In this document: positions 33,426 to 42,256 of the stretch, in pieces | Position numbering within the stretch: the stretch's first letter is position 1 | How the letters are laid out: each line of letters starts with the position of its first letter | NCBI GenBank assembly: GCA_014655195.1 | Contig: BNBH01000037.1 | Span: 1-58,823 of the forward strand | Length of the DNA: 58,823 bases | Reading direction: 5' to 3' | Origin: Streptomyces cellulosae | GTDB taxonomy: Bacteria; Actinomycetota; Actinomycetes; Streptomycetales; Streptomycetaceae | The notes under the pieces: model-generated | The model's input: the letters and a program-made list of their open reading frames with translations, nothing else | Database searches by the model: none | What the model was told of the DNA's origin: nothing | Made by a program: the position numbers and the translations under genes

Positions 33426-35264
33426 TCAGCCGAGCGCCCGGTCCAGGTTGTAGGCCGCGCTGATCAGCGCGAGGTGGGTGAACGCCTGGGGGAAGTTGCC
33501 CTGTTGGTGGCCCGTGTGGCCGATCTCCTCGGCGTAGAGGCCGAGATGGTTGCCGTAGGTGAGCATCTTCTCGAAGGCAAGGCGGGCCTCGTCCAGACGG
33601 CCCGCGCGGGTGAGGGCCTCGACGTACCAGAACGAGCAGATGGAGAACGTGCCCTCCTCGCCGTGCAGGCCGTCGGGGCTGACGTCCGGGTCGTAGCGGT
33701 AGACCAGCGAGTCGGAGACCAGCTCACGGGTCAGACAGTCCAGCGTGGACAGCCACTTGGGGTCCTTCGGCGCGATGAACTTCGACATCGGCATCATCAG
33801 CAGCGCCGCGTCCAGCACCTCGCCGCCCTCGTGCTGGACGAACGCCCGCAGCTCGTCCGACCAGCACTCGGTCATGATCCGCCGGTAGATCGCGTCCCGG
33901 CACTCCATCCAGTGCGGCAGGTCCGCGGGCAGACCTCGGCGGCGGGCCATGCGGACGCCCCGCTCGATCGCCACCCAGCACATCAGCCGCGAGTACAGGA
34001 AGTTCTTCCGCCCGCCCCGCGTCTCCCAGATGCCCTCGTCCGGCTGGTCCCAGTTCCCGCACACCCAGTCGACCAGCGCCGTCACATGGTCCCACTGCGC
34101 GCTGGAGATCGGCTCGGCCCACTTGTCGTACAGGTAGATCGAGTCGATCAGTGCGCCGTAGACGTCCAGTTGGAGCTGGTCGGCCGCCGCGTTGCCGACC
34201 CGGACCGGGCGCGAGCCGCGGTGGCCCTCCATATGGTCCAGGGTGTACTCGGCCAGGTCGGTGCGGCCGTCGATGCCGTACATGATCTGCAGCGGGCCCG
34301 ACGGTTTGCCGTCGCCGGGGCTGATGTGCCGGGAGACGAACGCCATGAACGCCTCCGCCTCCTCGGTGAAACCGAGACGCAGCATGGCGTACACGCAGAA
34401 CGCCGCGTCGCGCACCCACATGTACCGGTAGTCCCAGTTGCGTTCGCCGCCGAACTCCTCCGGCAGGCTCGTCGTCGGCGCGGCGACGATCGCCCCCGTG
34501 GGCGCGTACGTGAGCAGCTTCAGCGTGAGCGCCGAGCGGTGCACCATCTCCCGCCAGCGGCCCCGGTAGCGGGACGCGGACAGCCAGTCCCGCCAGTAGC
34601 GCACCGTCGAGGCGAACTCCTGCTCCGCCTCCTCGTGGGCGCACCCGCGCGGCGCCAGCTCACCGCCGACCTGGTCGAGCGCGAACACCGCCGTCTCGCC
34701 CTCGGCCAGCTTGAACTCCGACCGCACGTCGGGTCCGTCCTGCTCCAGCGGGACGGTGGCGGTGAGCGCCAGGTCCAGCGCCTCGGACTCGAACACGGCC
34801 ACGTCGCCCAGGAGCCGCAGCGTGTGCGGCAGCGCCGCGTAGCCGAACCGCGGCGCGATCAGCGCGCGGAACGGCAGCGACCCGCGCACGCACAGCACCC
34901 GCCGGATCAGCCGGTGCCGGCCCTCCTCCACACACGCCCCGGACACGGGCATGAAGTCCTGTACCTCGCCGACGCCGTCCTCGGTGAAGAACCGCGTGAT
35001 CAGCACGTTGGTGTCGGGGAAGTAGAACTGCTTGGTGCGGGCCGGCACGGCCGCCGCCAGCTCGAAGCGGCCGCCCCGGTCGGTGTCCAGCAGCGCCGCG
35101 AACACGCTCGGCGCGTCGAAGCGCGGCGCGCAGTACCAGTCGATGGTGCCGTCCGTCGCCACCAGTGCCACGCTGCGCAGGTCGCCGATCAGCCCGTGGT
35201 CGGCGATGGGCATGTACCGCCGGGCGCCGGATCCGCCGCCCGGCCGGTTCGTCGTCCCGTCCAT
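33426..35264 (-). CDS. Glycoside hydrolase family 15 protein (glucoamylase/trehalase-like)
   Basis: 612 aa, no signal peptide, so cytoplasmic. The N-terminal beta domain starts IADHGLIGDLRSVALVATDGTIDWYCAPRFD and the (alpha/alpha)6 catalytic domain includes GERNWDYRYMWVRDAAFCVYAMLRLGF. Candidate catalytic acids are E414 in EGIWETRGG and E536/E537 in HGEEGTFSIC. This long bacterial GH15 group includes actinobacterial trehalases and glucan-hydrolysing enzymes; which reaction applies is open. GAGGAGG precedes the ATG. No trehalose or glycogen gene is adjacent. A CCTGCC/GGCAGG repeat (35293-35310) lies just upstream. Confidence 0.92.
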   Translation of the reverse strand: MDGTTNRPGGGSGARRYMPIADHGLIGDLRSVALVATDGTIDWYCAPRFDAPSVFAALLDTDRGGRFELAAAVPARTKQFYFPDTNVLITRFFTEDGVGEVQDFMPVSGACVEEGRHRLIRRVLCVRGSLPFRALIAPRFGYAALPHTLRLLGDVAVFESEALDLALTATVPLEQDGPDVRSEFKLAEGETAVFALDQVGGELAPRGCAHEEAEQEFASTVRYWRDWLSASRYRGRWREMVHRSALTLKLLTYAPTGAIVAAPTTSLPEEFGGERNWDYRYMWVRDAAFCVYAMLRLGFTEEAEAFMAFVSRHISPGDGKPSGPLQIMYGIDGRTDLAEYTLDHMEGHRGSRPVRVGNAAADQLQLDVYGALIDSIYLYDKWAEPISSAQWDHVTALVDWVCGNWDQPDEGIWETRGGRKNFLYSRLMCWVAIERGVRMARRRGLPADLPHWMECRDAIYRRIMTECWSDELRAFVQHEGGEVLDAALLMMPMSKFIAPKDPKWLSTLDCLTRELVSDSLVYRYDPDVSPDGLHGEEGTFSICSFWYVEALTRAGRLDEARLAFEKMLTYGNHLGLYAEEIGHTGHQQGNFPQAFTHLALISAAYNLDRALG

Positions 35265-35354
35265 CGCAGCCTCCTCGGCCGGCGCGTGTCCTCCTGCCAG
35301 CTTAGGCAGGGGGAGCGGGGGCGGCCTTCCGGCGGGCGACGGACCTGCGGGGAC

Positions 35355-36500
35355 CTACCGGCGTACGGCCCTGAGGATCACGAACTTCGGATCCGACGCC
35401 ACCACCTCGCTGTTGCCGAACAGACGGCGCAGCTTCACGTGGTAGCCCAGGTGCCGGTTGCCGACCACCCACAGCTCGCCGCCCGGGCGCAGGGTGCGGC
35501 GGGCGCCCGTGAACATCCGCCACGCCGTCGCGTCGGTGGTCGCCTGGTGGGAGTGGAACGGCGGGTTGTTGAGGACCAGGTCCACGCTGCCGGACGGGAC
35601 GCCCGCCAGACCGTCGCCGACCCGGAACTCGGCGTGCCCGCTCACGTCGTTCGCCCGGTAGGTGTCCTGCGCCGACGCCACCGCCTGGAAGGACTCGTCC
35701 ACGAACAGCACCTCGGCCTTCGGGTCGGCCAGCGCCACCGCCGTCCCCACCACGCCGTTGCCGCAGCCCAGGTCCACCACCCGGCCGCCGTCCCGCCCGG
35801 CGGGCAGATGGCGCAGGAAGAACCGCGTACCGATGTCGAGCCGGTCCGCGCAGAACACCCCGGCGTGGTTGACGACCGTACGGCCCGACACCGGACCGAC
35901 GTCCCCGGGCAGCGTGTAGCGGTACGGCCACGGGTTCGGCGGCCGTACCAGGGACGGGTCCGGCGTGCAGAAGATCAGCCGGGCCTTCTTCTCCGCCAGG
36001 GAGGTGCGCGTCGGGCCGAGGATCCGCTCGAACAGCCTCAGCGTCGAGGTGTGGATCTCCTTCACCATGCCCGTGCCGACCACGACCGTGTCCGCGTGCA
36101 CCGACGGCGCCAGCCGCAGCAGCTGGTCCTCCAGCAGCGCCAGGCTCTTCGGCACCCGCACCAGCAGCACGTCGATCCGCTCCGGCGGGGCGTCCCGCGT
36201 GGTCAGCAGCCGGACCGCGCCCGGCTCGACGCCGTTGCGCGCGAGGTTGGCGCGGGTGGCCTCCTGGCCGAGCCAGGAGTCGGTGATCTGCGTCGGCCGG
36301 TGCGCGGCGAGCGCCGTGACCAGCGCGCCCCACCGGTCGCCGACCACCACGACCGTCCCGGACGACGGCACGGGCCGCTCGGCGAGATGCCTGAGGAGAT
36401 ACTCGTCGGAGGCGTCCCAGGCGCGCAGCCTGTCCCGCGGGTCCTCGGGGAAGCGGGACAGCACCGGCTCGCCCCAGGGGGTCGTCATACGGTCGTTCAT
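35355..36500 (-). CDS. RlmG/RsmC-type rRNA guanine methyltransferase
   Basis: 381 aa in two tandem methyltransferase-fold halves. The N-terminal half (about 45-190) is a degenerate copy. The C-terminal half has GRVVDLGCGNGVVGTAVA (SAM motif I) and LVLNNPPFHSHQ, where NPPF[HR] is the signature of N2-guanine rRNA methyltransferases. Length and layout match RlmG (23S m2G1835) more than RsmC, but specificity cannot be settled by eye. The ATG at 36500 has a weak ribosome site; ATG 36488 is an alternative. It lies 90 bp upstream of the GH15 gene on the same strand. Confidence 0.85.
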   Translation of the reverse strand: MNDRMTTPWGEPVLSRFPEDPRDRLRAWDASDEYLLRHLAERPVPSSGTVVVVGDRWGALVTALAAHRPTQITDSWLGQEATRANLARNGVEPGAVRLLTTRDAPPERIDVLLVRVPKSLALLEDQLLRLAPSVHADTVVVGTGMVKEIHTSTLRLFERILGPTRTSLAEKKARLIFCTPDPSLVRPPNPWPYRYTLPGDVGPVSGRTVVNHAGVFCADRLDIGTRFFLRHLPAGRDGGRVVDLGCGNGVVGTAVALADPKAEVLFVDESFQAVASAQDTYRANDVSGHAEFRVGDGLAGVPSGSVDLVLNNPPFHSHQATTDATAWRMFTGARRTLRPGGELWVVGNRHLGYHVKLRRLFGNSEVVASDPKFVILRAVRR

Positions 36501-36658
36501 CGTGCAGCCAGGCTAGCCGAGCCCCGGACCGGTCCGGCGCGGCGGACGGGCGCGGACGCCGGGGCACGCACCCCCTACGCCCCGCGCGCCCCGCCGGGGT
36601 TCCGCATGTGGGCGGGCTGTCGTCCACGGGCGTTGCGGATCATGGGAGACTCGCCCCC

Positions 36659-37897
36659 ATGAGCGGGAAGGCGGACCCCCGGCCGGCGGGGGAAGGGACC
36701 ACCTCGAGGACGCGGCTCGACCGGGGACGCGGGGCGCTCGGACCCGCGCTGGAGCTGGTGCACACCGGACGCGCCCCGACCCGTGCCGTGCTCACCGCGG
36801 AGCTCGGCGTCACCCGCGCCACGGCCGGCGCGGTGGCCGCCGAACTGGAGGCGCTCGGACTGATCCGGGTGGACGCCCGGCCCGGCGCGGCCGCGGGATC
36901 CCAGGGACGCCCCTCGCACCGGCTGTCCGTCGCCGAGGACGGCCCCGTGGCCCTCGCCGCGCAGATCCACGCCGACGGCTTCCGCGCCGCCCTGGTCGGG
37001 CTCGGCGGCCGGATCGTCGCCACCGCGCCCGGCTGCGAGGTCGTCGACCCCGACCCGGCGAAGGTGCTCGGCTCCGTCGTCGCGGCCGGCGCGGAACTGC
37101 TGCGGGAGACCGGACGGCGCTGCGTGGGAGCCGGACTCGCCGTGCCGTCGGCGGTCGCCGAACCGGAAGGGCTGGCGCTCAACCCGCTGCACCTGGCCTG
37201 GCCCGCCGGGGCCCCGGTGCGGGAGATCTTCGCCGAGCAGGTGCGCGCCGCCGGCCTGGGCGGACCCGCCTTCGCCGCCAACGACGTCAACCTCGCCGCG
37301 CTCGCCGAACACCGGCACGGCGCCGGACGCGGCTCCCGCGACCTGCTGTGCGTGGCCACGGGACACCGGGGCGTCGGCGGCGCGCTGGTCCTCGACGGCC
37401 GTCTGCACACCGGCAGTTCGGGCCTCGCCCTGGAGGTCGGGCACCTCGGCGTCAACCCCGAAGGACGCCCCTGCCACTGCGGCAGCCGGGGCTGTCTCGA
37501 CGTCGAGGCGGACCCGCTGGCCCTGCTCACCGCGGCCGGCCGCGACCCGGGCCCGGAGATGTCGCTGCTGAGGCAGGCCGACGACCTGATCCGCGGACAG
37601 TACGACGACCCGCGGGTGCGCACCGCGACCGAACAGCTCATCGACCGGCTCGGCCTCGGACTGGCCGGTCTGGTCAACATCCTCAACCCCGACCGGATCA
37701 TCCTCGGCGGCCTGCACCGCACCCTCCTGGAGGCCGACCCCGACCGGCTCCGGGCCGTCGTCGCGGACCGCAGCCTGTGGGGCCGCAGTGGCGGGGTGCC
37801 GATCCTCGCCTGCACGCTGGACCACAACAGTCTGGTCGGCGCGGCGGAGCTGGCCTGGCAGCCGGTGCTGGACGATCCTCTGGGGGCACTGGCGTAA
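36659..37897 (+). CDS. ROK family transcriptional regulator
   Basis: 412 aa. An N-terminal winged HTH (about residues 28-72: TGRAPTRAVLTAELGVTRATAGAVAAELEALGLI) is fused to a ROK sugar-kinase fold with FAANDVNLAALAEH and the zinc motif GHLGVNPEGRPCHCGSRGCLDVE. The kinase catalytic region is retained only in part, as expected of XylR/NagC-type repressors. GGGAGA lies upstream of the ATG. It is followed within about 30-40 bp by an oxidoreductase and an F420-type gene on the same strand, so these may form one operon with the regulator at its head. Inducer unknown. Confidence 0.9.
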   Translation: MSGKADPRPAGEGTTSRTRLDRGRGALGPALELVHTGRAPTRAVLTAELGVTRATAGAVAAELEALGLIRVDARPGAAAGSQGRPSHRLSVAEDGPVALAAQIHADGFRAALVGLGGRIVATAPGCEVVDPDPAKVLGSVVAAGAELLRETGRRCVGAGLAVPSAVAEPEGLALNPLHLAWPAGAPVREIFAEQVRAAGLGGPAFAANDVNLAALAEHRHGAGRGSRDLLCVATGHRGVGGALVLDGRLHTGSSGLALEVGHLGVNPEGRPCHCGSRGCLDVEADPLALLTAAGRDPGPEMSLLRQADDLIRGQYDDPRVRTATEQLIDRLGLGLAGLVNILNPDRIILGGLHRTLLEADPDRLRAVVADRSLWGRSGGVPILACTLDHNSLVGAAELAWQPVLDDPLGALA

Positions 37898-37929
37898 GGA
37901 CCACGACCGCTCGACAGAAGGCCGACCGT

Positions 37930-38826
37930 ATGACCGACACGCTCACCGTCGCCGTCCTGGGCACCGGCATCATGGGCGCCGCGATGGCCCGCAACCTCCT
38001 GAAGGCGGGCCACACCGTCCGCGTGTGGAACCGCACCCGCGCCAAGGCCGACCCGCTCGCCGCCGACGGCGCCCACGTAGCCTCCACCCCCGCCGAGGCG
38101 GTCGGGTCCGCCGACGTGGTCCTCACCATGCTGTACGACGGCCCCGCCACCCTGGAGACCATGCGGGCCGCCGCCCCGGCCCTCCCGCGGGGAGCCGTCT
38201 GGGCACAGTGCACCACCAGCGGCATCGAGGACGTCGCCGGTCTGGCCGCCTTCGCCCGCGACCACGGGCTGCGCTTCTACGACTCGCCCGTCCTCGGCAC
38301 CCGCAAGCCCGCCGAGGACGGACAGCTCACCGTGCTCGCCGCCGGTCCCGTCGAGGGCCGGGACAGGGTGACCCCGGTGTTCGACGCGGTGGGCGCCCGC
38401 ACCGTGTGGACCGGCGAGGACGGCGCGGAGGCCGCCGCCACCCGGCTGAAGCTCGTCGCCAACAGCTGGGTTCTCGCGGCCACCGCCGCGGCGGGCGAGA
38501 CCCTGGCGCTGGCCCGCGCCCTGGACGTCGCCCCGGACGACTTCTTCGGTCTCATCGCCGGCGGCCCCCTCGACATGGGCTACCTGCACGCCAAGGCCCA
38601 GCTGATCCTCGGGGAGCGGCTCTCCCCGCCCCAGTTCGCGGTGAAGACCGCCGCGAAGGACGCCGCGCTCATCGTGCGGGCCGGCGAACGACACGGCACC
38701 CGCCTCGACGTCGCCGCCGCGAGCGCCCGCCGTCTGGAGCGGGCCGCCGCCCAGGGCCACGCCGACGAGGACATGGCCGCCGCGTACTACGCGAGCTTCG
38801 ACGACGGCCCCGCGCCCACCACCTGA
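37930..38826 (+). CDS. NAD(P)-dependent beta-hydroxyacid dehydrogenase family protein
   Basis: 298 aa. The dinucleotide motif TVAVLGTGIMGAAMARNLLKAG, the substrate-binding stretch FYDSPVLGTRKPAEDGQLTVLAAG and the catalytic lysine region LKLVANSWVLA are characteristic of 3-hydroxyisobutyrate/6-phosphogluconate-like dehydrogenases (also seen in glyoxylate reductases and imine reductases). The canonical DAPVSGG is replaced by DSPVLGTRKPAEDG, which points to an unusual substrate. AGAAGG precedes the ATG. It lies 32 bp after the ROK regulator. Confidence 0.9.
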   Translation: MTDTLTVAVLGTGIMGAAMARNLLKAGHTVRVWNRTRAKADPLAADGAHVASTPAEAVGSADVVLTMLYDGPATLETMRAAAPALPRGAVWAQCTTSGIEDVAGLAAFARDHGLRFYDSPVLGTRKPAEDGQLTVLAAGPVEGRDRVTPVFDAVGARTVWTGEDGAEAAATRLKLVANSWVLAATAAAGETLALARALDVAPDDFFGLIAGGPLDMGYLHAKAQLILGERLSPPQFAVKTAAKDAALIVRAGERHGTRLDVAAASARRLERAAAQGHADEDMAAAYYASFDDGPAPTT

Positions 38827-38865
38827 CCACGTCCCTCCATTCCCCCCTGACAGCGAGGAGTTCAC

Positions 38866-39285
38866 GTGTCCAAGCCCCCACTGCCGCCGGAGGCCCAGGC
38901 GCTGCTGCGCAAGCCCAACCCGTGCGTCATGGCCACCCTCCGCTCCGACGGCACGCCCGTCTCCACCCCCACCTGGTACCTCTGGGAGGACGGCCGGGTC
39001 CTGATCAACATGGACGAGGGCCGGGTCCGCCTGCGCCACCTCCGCCGCGACCCCCGCGTCACCCTCACCGTCCTCGACTCGGACAACTGGTACACCCACG
39101 TCACCCTGATCGGCCGCGTCGCCGAGATGCGGGACGACGAGGACCTCGCCGACATCGACCGCCTCTCCCGCCACTACGGCGGCGACGCGTACCCCAACCG
39201 CGAGCGCGGCCGGGTCAGCGCCTGGGTCGAGGTCGAACGGTGGCACGGCTGGGGCGCGCTGAAGGACAGCGACCAGAGCGGCTGA
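38866..39285 (+). CDS. PPOX class F420-dependent flavin/deazaflavin oxidoreductase
   Basis: 139 aa, the normal length of this split-barrel family. PNPCVMATLRSDGTPVSTPTWYLWEDGRVLINMDEGRVRLRHLRRDPRVTLTVLD contains the FMN/F420-binding beta strands and the RxRxLRRDPRV phosphate-contact segment. Members reduce substrates with F420H2 or store the cofactor. GTG start with GAGGAG upstream. It follows the dehydrogenase gene by 39 bp, so the two redox enzymes may act in one route. Confidence 0.9.
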   Translation: MSKPPLPPEAQALLRKPNPCVMATLRSDGTPVSTPTWYLWEDGRVLINMDEGRVRLRHLRRDPRVTLTVLDSDNWYTHVTLIGRVAEMRDDEDLADIDRLSRHYGGDAYPNRERGRVSAWVEVERWHGWGALKDSDQSG

Positions 39286-39332
39286 GCCGGGCGCCCGGCC
39301 GGTCCGGAGGTCGCGGGAGCAGCCGCGTACCG

Positions 39333-39360
39333 CCCGCGTACTCCCCGGGGGGTACGCGGG
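39333..39360. promoter_or_regulatory. 28-bp palindrome between the F420 and SHOCT genes
   Basis: CCCGCGTAC (39333-39341) pairs with GTACGCGGG (39352-39360); the interior CCCCGGGG is itself self-complementary, so nearly the whole 28 bp is symmetric. It could terminate the upstream operon or act as an operator of the SHOCT gene 100 bp downstream. Confidence 0.5.
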
Positions 39361-39459
39361 CTGCCGCCGCCCGCACGACGACCGGGCCCCCCTCCCGGAG
39401 CGAGTCTCGAAGTGTCGCCGAGGGGCGACGAGACACCGCACCCGAGGAGTTGAACGACC

Positions 39460-39726
39460 ATGCAGACCCTGGCGCACTTCGGTGACGGCGGGCCCGGCCC
39501 GTGGATCCTGTTGTTCCCCTTGTTCTGGGCCCTGGTCGTGGGGCTGGGCATCGCCCTGCTGCGCCGCCCGGGGTGGCGCGGCCGCCGCGGCCCGCACGGA
39601 CCCGCCGCCCGCGACGACTCGCCGCTCGCCGTCCTCGGCCGCCGCTTCGCCTCCGGCGAGATCGACGAGGACGAGTACTGGCGCCGGCTGTCCGTCCTGG
39701 AGGAGCAGTTCGGGCGACGCGACTGA
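39460..39726 (+). CDS. Membrane-anchored SHOCT domain protein
   Basis: 88 aa. A single membrane helix at about 14-36 (WILLFPLFWALVVGLGIALL) is followed by a basic Gly/Arg stretch and a C-terminal SHOCT motif, DSPLAVLGRRFASGEIDEDEYWRRLSVLEE. SHOCT motifs are short and often mediate oligomerisation; no activity is known. GAGGAG lies upstream of the ATG. It appears to be a single-gene unit. Confidence 0.85.
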   Translation: MQTLAHFGDGGPGPWILLFPLFWALVVGLGIALLRRPGWRGRRGPHGPAARDDSPLAVLGRRFASGEIDEDEYWRRLSVLEEQFGRRD

Positions 39727-39959
39727 ACGCGACGGAAACGGACGCCCCCGTCCGCCGGAGTGATCGACATCACCACCCCACCCTGTGACGGAAGAGGCGC
39801 GGACGGCGCTGCAGAGGTGAGGCGTCGTACGGGACGGACGAGTCCCGAGCGACGGCCGTGACTTCAGTGGGCCCGTCCGGGCCGTTTCTCAGGGTGGGGA
39901 TTTCTTTGAGCCGTCGCACTCGGCGTCGCGCCGTGTCGCACGCGTACAGACCGTTGAGC

Positions 39960-42173
39960 ATGAAGCGCCGGGCGTGGCTGACGCTCGGCGCCGTGCTGAT
40001 CGGGGGAGGGGGCGTCGTCACGTACGCCACGGCCAGCCCGTCGGATTCCGGAGCCCCCGGGCAGGAGCGGCGGCCGGTCGAGGTCTACGGCCTGGAGCTG
40101 AAGGGCACCGCGGCCGGCGAGCGCAAGCTCCCCCGCACGGAGACCGAGCAGTTCTCCCTGGTCGGCGTCTCCTGGAACGGGGCGCTGAAGCCCCTGGAGG
40201 GCACCGCGCAGGTACGCACCCGTGGCCTGGAGTCGGGCGAGTGGGGTGCCTGGCAGTCACTGGAGCTGAACGCGGCCCCGCCGGAGGAGGTCGAGGCCGG
40301 CATGCGCGGCGCGTCCCAGCCGCTGTGGGTCGGACCCTCCGACGGTGTGGAGGCCCGCATCGTCCACGAGGACGGCACCACCGCCGCGCTGCCCAAGGGC
40401 CTCGAGGTGAACCTGGTCGACCCGGGCGTGGTGACCGAGGCCGAGACCCGTGTGGACGCGCCCGAACCGGCCGCGTTCGTCATGGACGAGTCGCCGTCGC
40501 CGTCCTCGTCGTCGGAGACCACCGCGCCGCCGTCGCCGTCGTCGGAGCCGACCGCGCCGCCGTCCTCGTCGTCGGAGACCACCGCGCCGCCGTCCTCGTC
40601 GTCGGAGCCGACCGCGCCTCCGTCCCCGTCGACGGAGCCCACCGCGCCGCCGTCCACGATGCCGCAGCCGCCCGTCACCTCGCGGGCCGACTGGGGTGCG
40701 GACGAGTCGAAGAGCCCCGACCCCTCGGAGTACAACGCCGAGGTGAAGGCGGTGTTCGTGCACCACACCGACGGCGCCAACGACTACGACTGCGCGGAGT
40801 CGCCGGCGATCGTGCGCGGCATCTACGCGTACCACACCGAGGTCAACGGCTGGAACGACGTCGGCTACAACTTCCTCGTCGACAAGTGCGGCACGGTTTT
40901 CGAGGGCCGCAAGGGCGGCATCGACCGGCCCGTCCTCGGTGCGCACACCTACGGCTTCAACCGTGAGTCCGCCGGCATCGCCGTCCTCGGCACGCACATC
41001 ACCGGCGGCGCCTCCGACGCCGCCCTGGCGGCCGTGGCACGCGTGACGGCCTGGAAGCTCGGCCAGTACGGGGCCGACCCGGCCGGCACGGTGAAGCTCA
41101 CCGCCGGCGCGACCCAGACCAACTACTTCGGCACCGCCTTCACCGCGGGCGAGCAGTACACCTTCCACCGGGTGTCCGGACACCGCGACGGCTTCAACAC
41201 CCAGTGCCCGGGCAACGCCCTCTACGCCCAGCTGCCGACCGTCCGCACCTGGGCCGCGGGCCCCGTCGACGGGCTGCGCATCGTGTCCCTCACCGACGCG
41301 ACCGCCAAGGGCTCGACGTACTACACCAAGGGCACGCCGGTGGTGCGCTGGTCGGCCACCACACCGGCCGCGCTGATCAAGAGGTACGACGTGCTCGTCG
41401 ACGGCCAGTCCGTCGCCGGCACCTCGGGCGCGGGCTACGCCAAGCGGATCACCCTCGCCGCCGGCAGCCACACCGTGAGCGTGCGCGCCACGCACCAGTC
41501 CGGCGCCGTCTCGACGACGGACGCGCTGACCGTCGTGGCGGAGACGACCGCGCCGGTGTTCACCGCCGCGCCGACGCTCGACCTGCGTACCGGCACCGTC
41601 AACACCGGGTCCGCGCCGGTCACCCTGCGCTGGAAGGCGACCGACGACCAGGCCCTGCGCCAGGTGCAGTTGCTGACCCCGTCGACCGCCACCTTCAGCG
41701 CGGCCGCCTACCTGTCCAACCGCACCGCGAAGCCCGGCACCGCGTCCACCTGGTCGATGCGGGCGTACGACTACGCCGGCAACTACCGCAACGCTGCGGC
41801 CACCTACACCCCGGTGATCCTCCAGGAGAGCGCGGCGGTCCGCACGGGCACCTGGAGCTCGCGCAGTTCCACCAGCTACCTGGGCGGCAGGTCGTACTCC
41901 AGCGCGTCCAAGGGCGCCAGCCTGAGCTGGACGTTCACCGGCCGCTCGGCGGCCTGGGTGGTCTCCCGGGCGTCGAGTTCGGGCCAGGCGTACGTGTACG
42001 TCGACGGCGTCAAGGCCGCCACGGTGGACCTGAGGTCGTCGGCCACGAGCTACCGGCAGGCGATCTGGACGAAGACCTGGTCGGCCAACGCCAAGCACAC
42101 CGTGAAGATCGTGGTCGTCGGCACCAGCGGCCGGCCCACCGTCACCACGGACGGCCTCGTCTACATCCGGTAG
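39960..42173 (+). CDS. Exported N-acetylmuramoyl-L-alanine amidase (PGRP-type)
   Basis: 737 aa from ATG 39960; a TTG at 39906 has a better ribosome site (AGGGTGGGG) and would add a basic lead. The signal is KRRAWLTLGAVLIGGGGVV with a twin arginine. A beta-rich domain (about 35-175) leads to a Ser/Thr/Pro linker (about 177-237). The amidase_2/PGRP domain holds zinc ligands H268/H269 (VFVHHTDG), H408 (SGHRDG) and C416 (TQCPG). Two or more Ig-like C-terminal domains follow (about 440-737). It should cut peptide stems from muramic acid in the wall. A 20-bp terminator follows. Confidence 0.9.
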   Translation: MKRRAWLTLGAVLIGGGGVVTYATASPSDSGAPGQERRPVEVYGLELKGTAAGERKLPRTETEQFSLVGVSWNGALKPLEGTAQVRTRGLESGEWGAWQSLELNAAPPEEVEAGMRGASQPLWVGPSDGVEARIVHEDGTTAALPKGLEVNLVDPGVVTEAETRVDAPEPAAFVMDESPSPSSSSETTAPPSPSSEPTAPPSSSSETTAPPSSSSEPTAPPSPSTEPTAPPSTMPQPPVTSRADWGADESKSPDPSEYNAEVKAVFVHHTDGANDYDCAESPAIVRGIYAYHTEVNGWNDVGYNFLVDKCGTVFEGRKGGIDRPVLGAHTYGFNRESAGIAVLGTHITGGASDAALAAVARVTAWKLGQYGADPAGTVKLTAGATQTNYFGTAFTAGEQYTFHRVSGHRDGFNTQCPGNALYAQLPTVRTWAAGPVDGLRIVSLTDATAKGSTYYTKGTPVVRWSATTPAALIKRYDVLVDGQSVAGTSGAGYAKRITLAAGSHTVSVRATHQSGAVSTTDALTVVAETTAPVFTAAPTLDLRTGTVNTGSAPVTLRWKATDDQALRQVQLLTPSTATFSAAAYLSNRTAKPGTASTWSMRAYDYAGNYRNAAATYTPVILQESAAVRTGTWSSRSSTSYLGGRSYSSASKGASLSWTFTGRSAAWVVSRASSSGQAYVYVDGVKAATVDLRSSATSYRQAIWTKTWSANAKHTVKIVVVGTSGRPTVTTDGLVYIR
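40488..40660. repeat. 30-bp tandem repeats encoding a Ser/Thr/Pro linker
   Basis: About five units of 30 bp encode S-S-S-E-[TP]-T-A-P-P-S decapeptides between the N-terminal and amidase domains. Adjacent units are nearly identical, alternating GAGACC and GAGCCG at one codon pair. Confidence 0.9.
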
Positions 42174-42180
42174 CCGTCCG

Positions 42181-42225
42181 GGGCGTGGTGTCCGGCGGAC
42201 GGGCCGTCCGCCGGACACCACGCCC
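42181..42225 (+). terminator. Terminator after the amidase gene
   Basis: A perfect 20-bp stem (42181-42200 with 42206-42225) and 5-nt loop, 8 bp after the stop. It also faces the convergent ATPase gene 31 bp further on. Confidence 0.9.
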
Positions 42226-42256
42226 GTCGGCGGCGCCCCGTAGTGTCACCGCCCGG

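Noticed and set aside
33258..36662. 1134-codon open frame antisense to the GH15 and RlmG-type genes
   Set aside because: It spans two well-supported genes and their gap in the opposite direction, with low-complexity Arg/Gln/His composition and no recognisable motif.
36640..39597. 985-codon open frame antisense to the ROK-dehydrogenase-F420 operon
   Set aside because: It crosses three real genes; the protein is Gly/Arg-rich and shows no fold signature. Long antisense frames are expected at this GC content.
40488..40660. Regular 30-bp tandem units considered as a CRISPR array
   Set aside because: The units are contiguous without unique spacers, lie in frame inside the amidase gene and encode a Ser/Thr/Pro linker.
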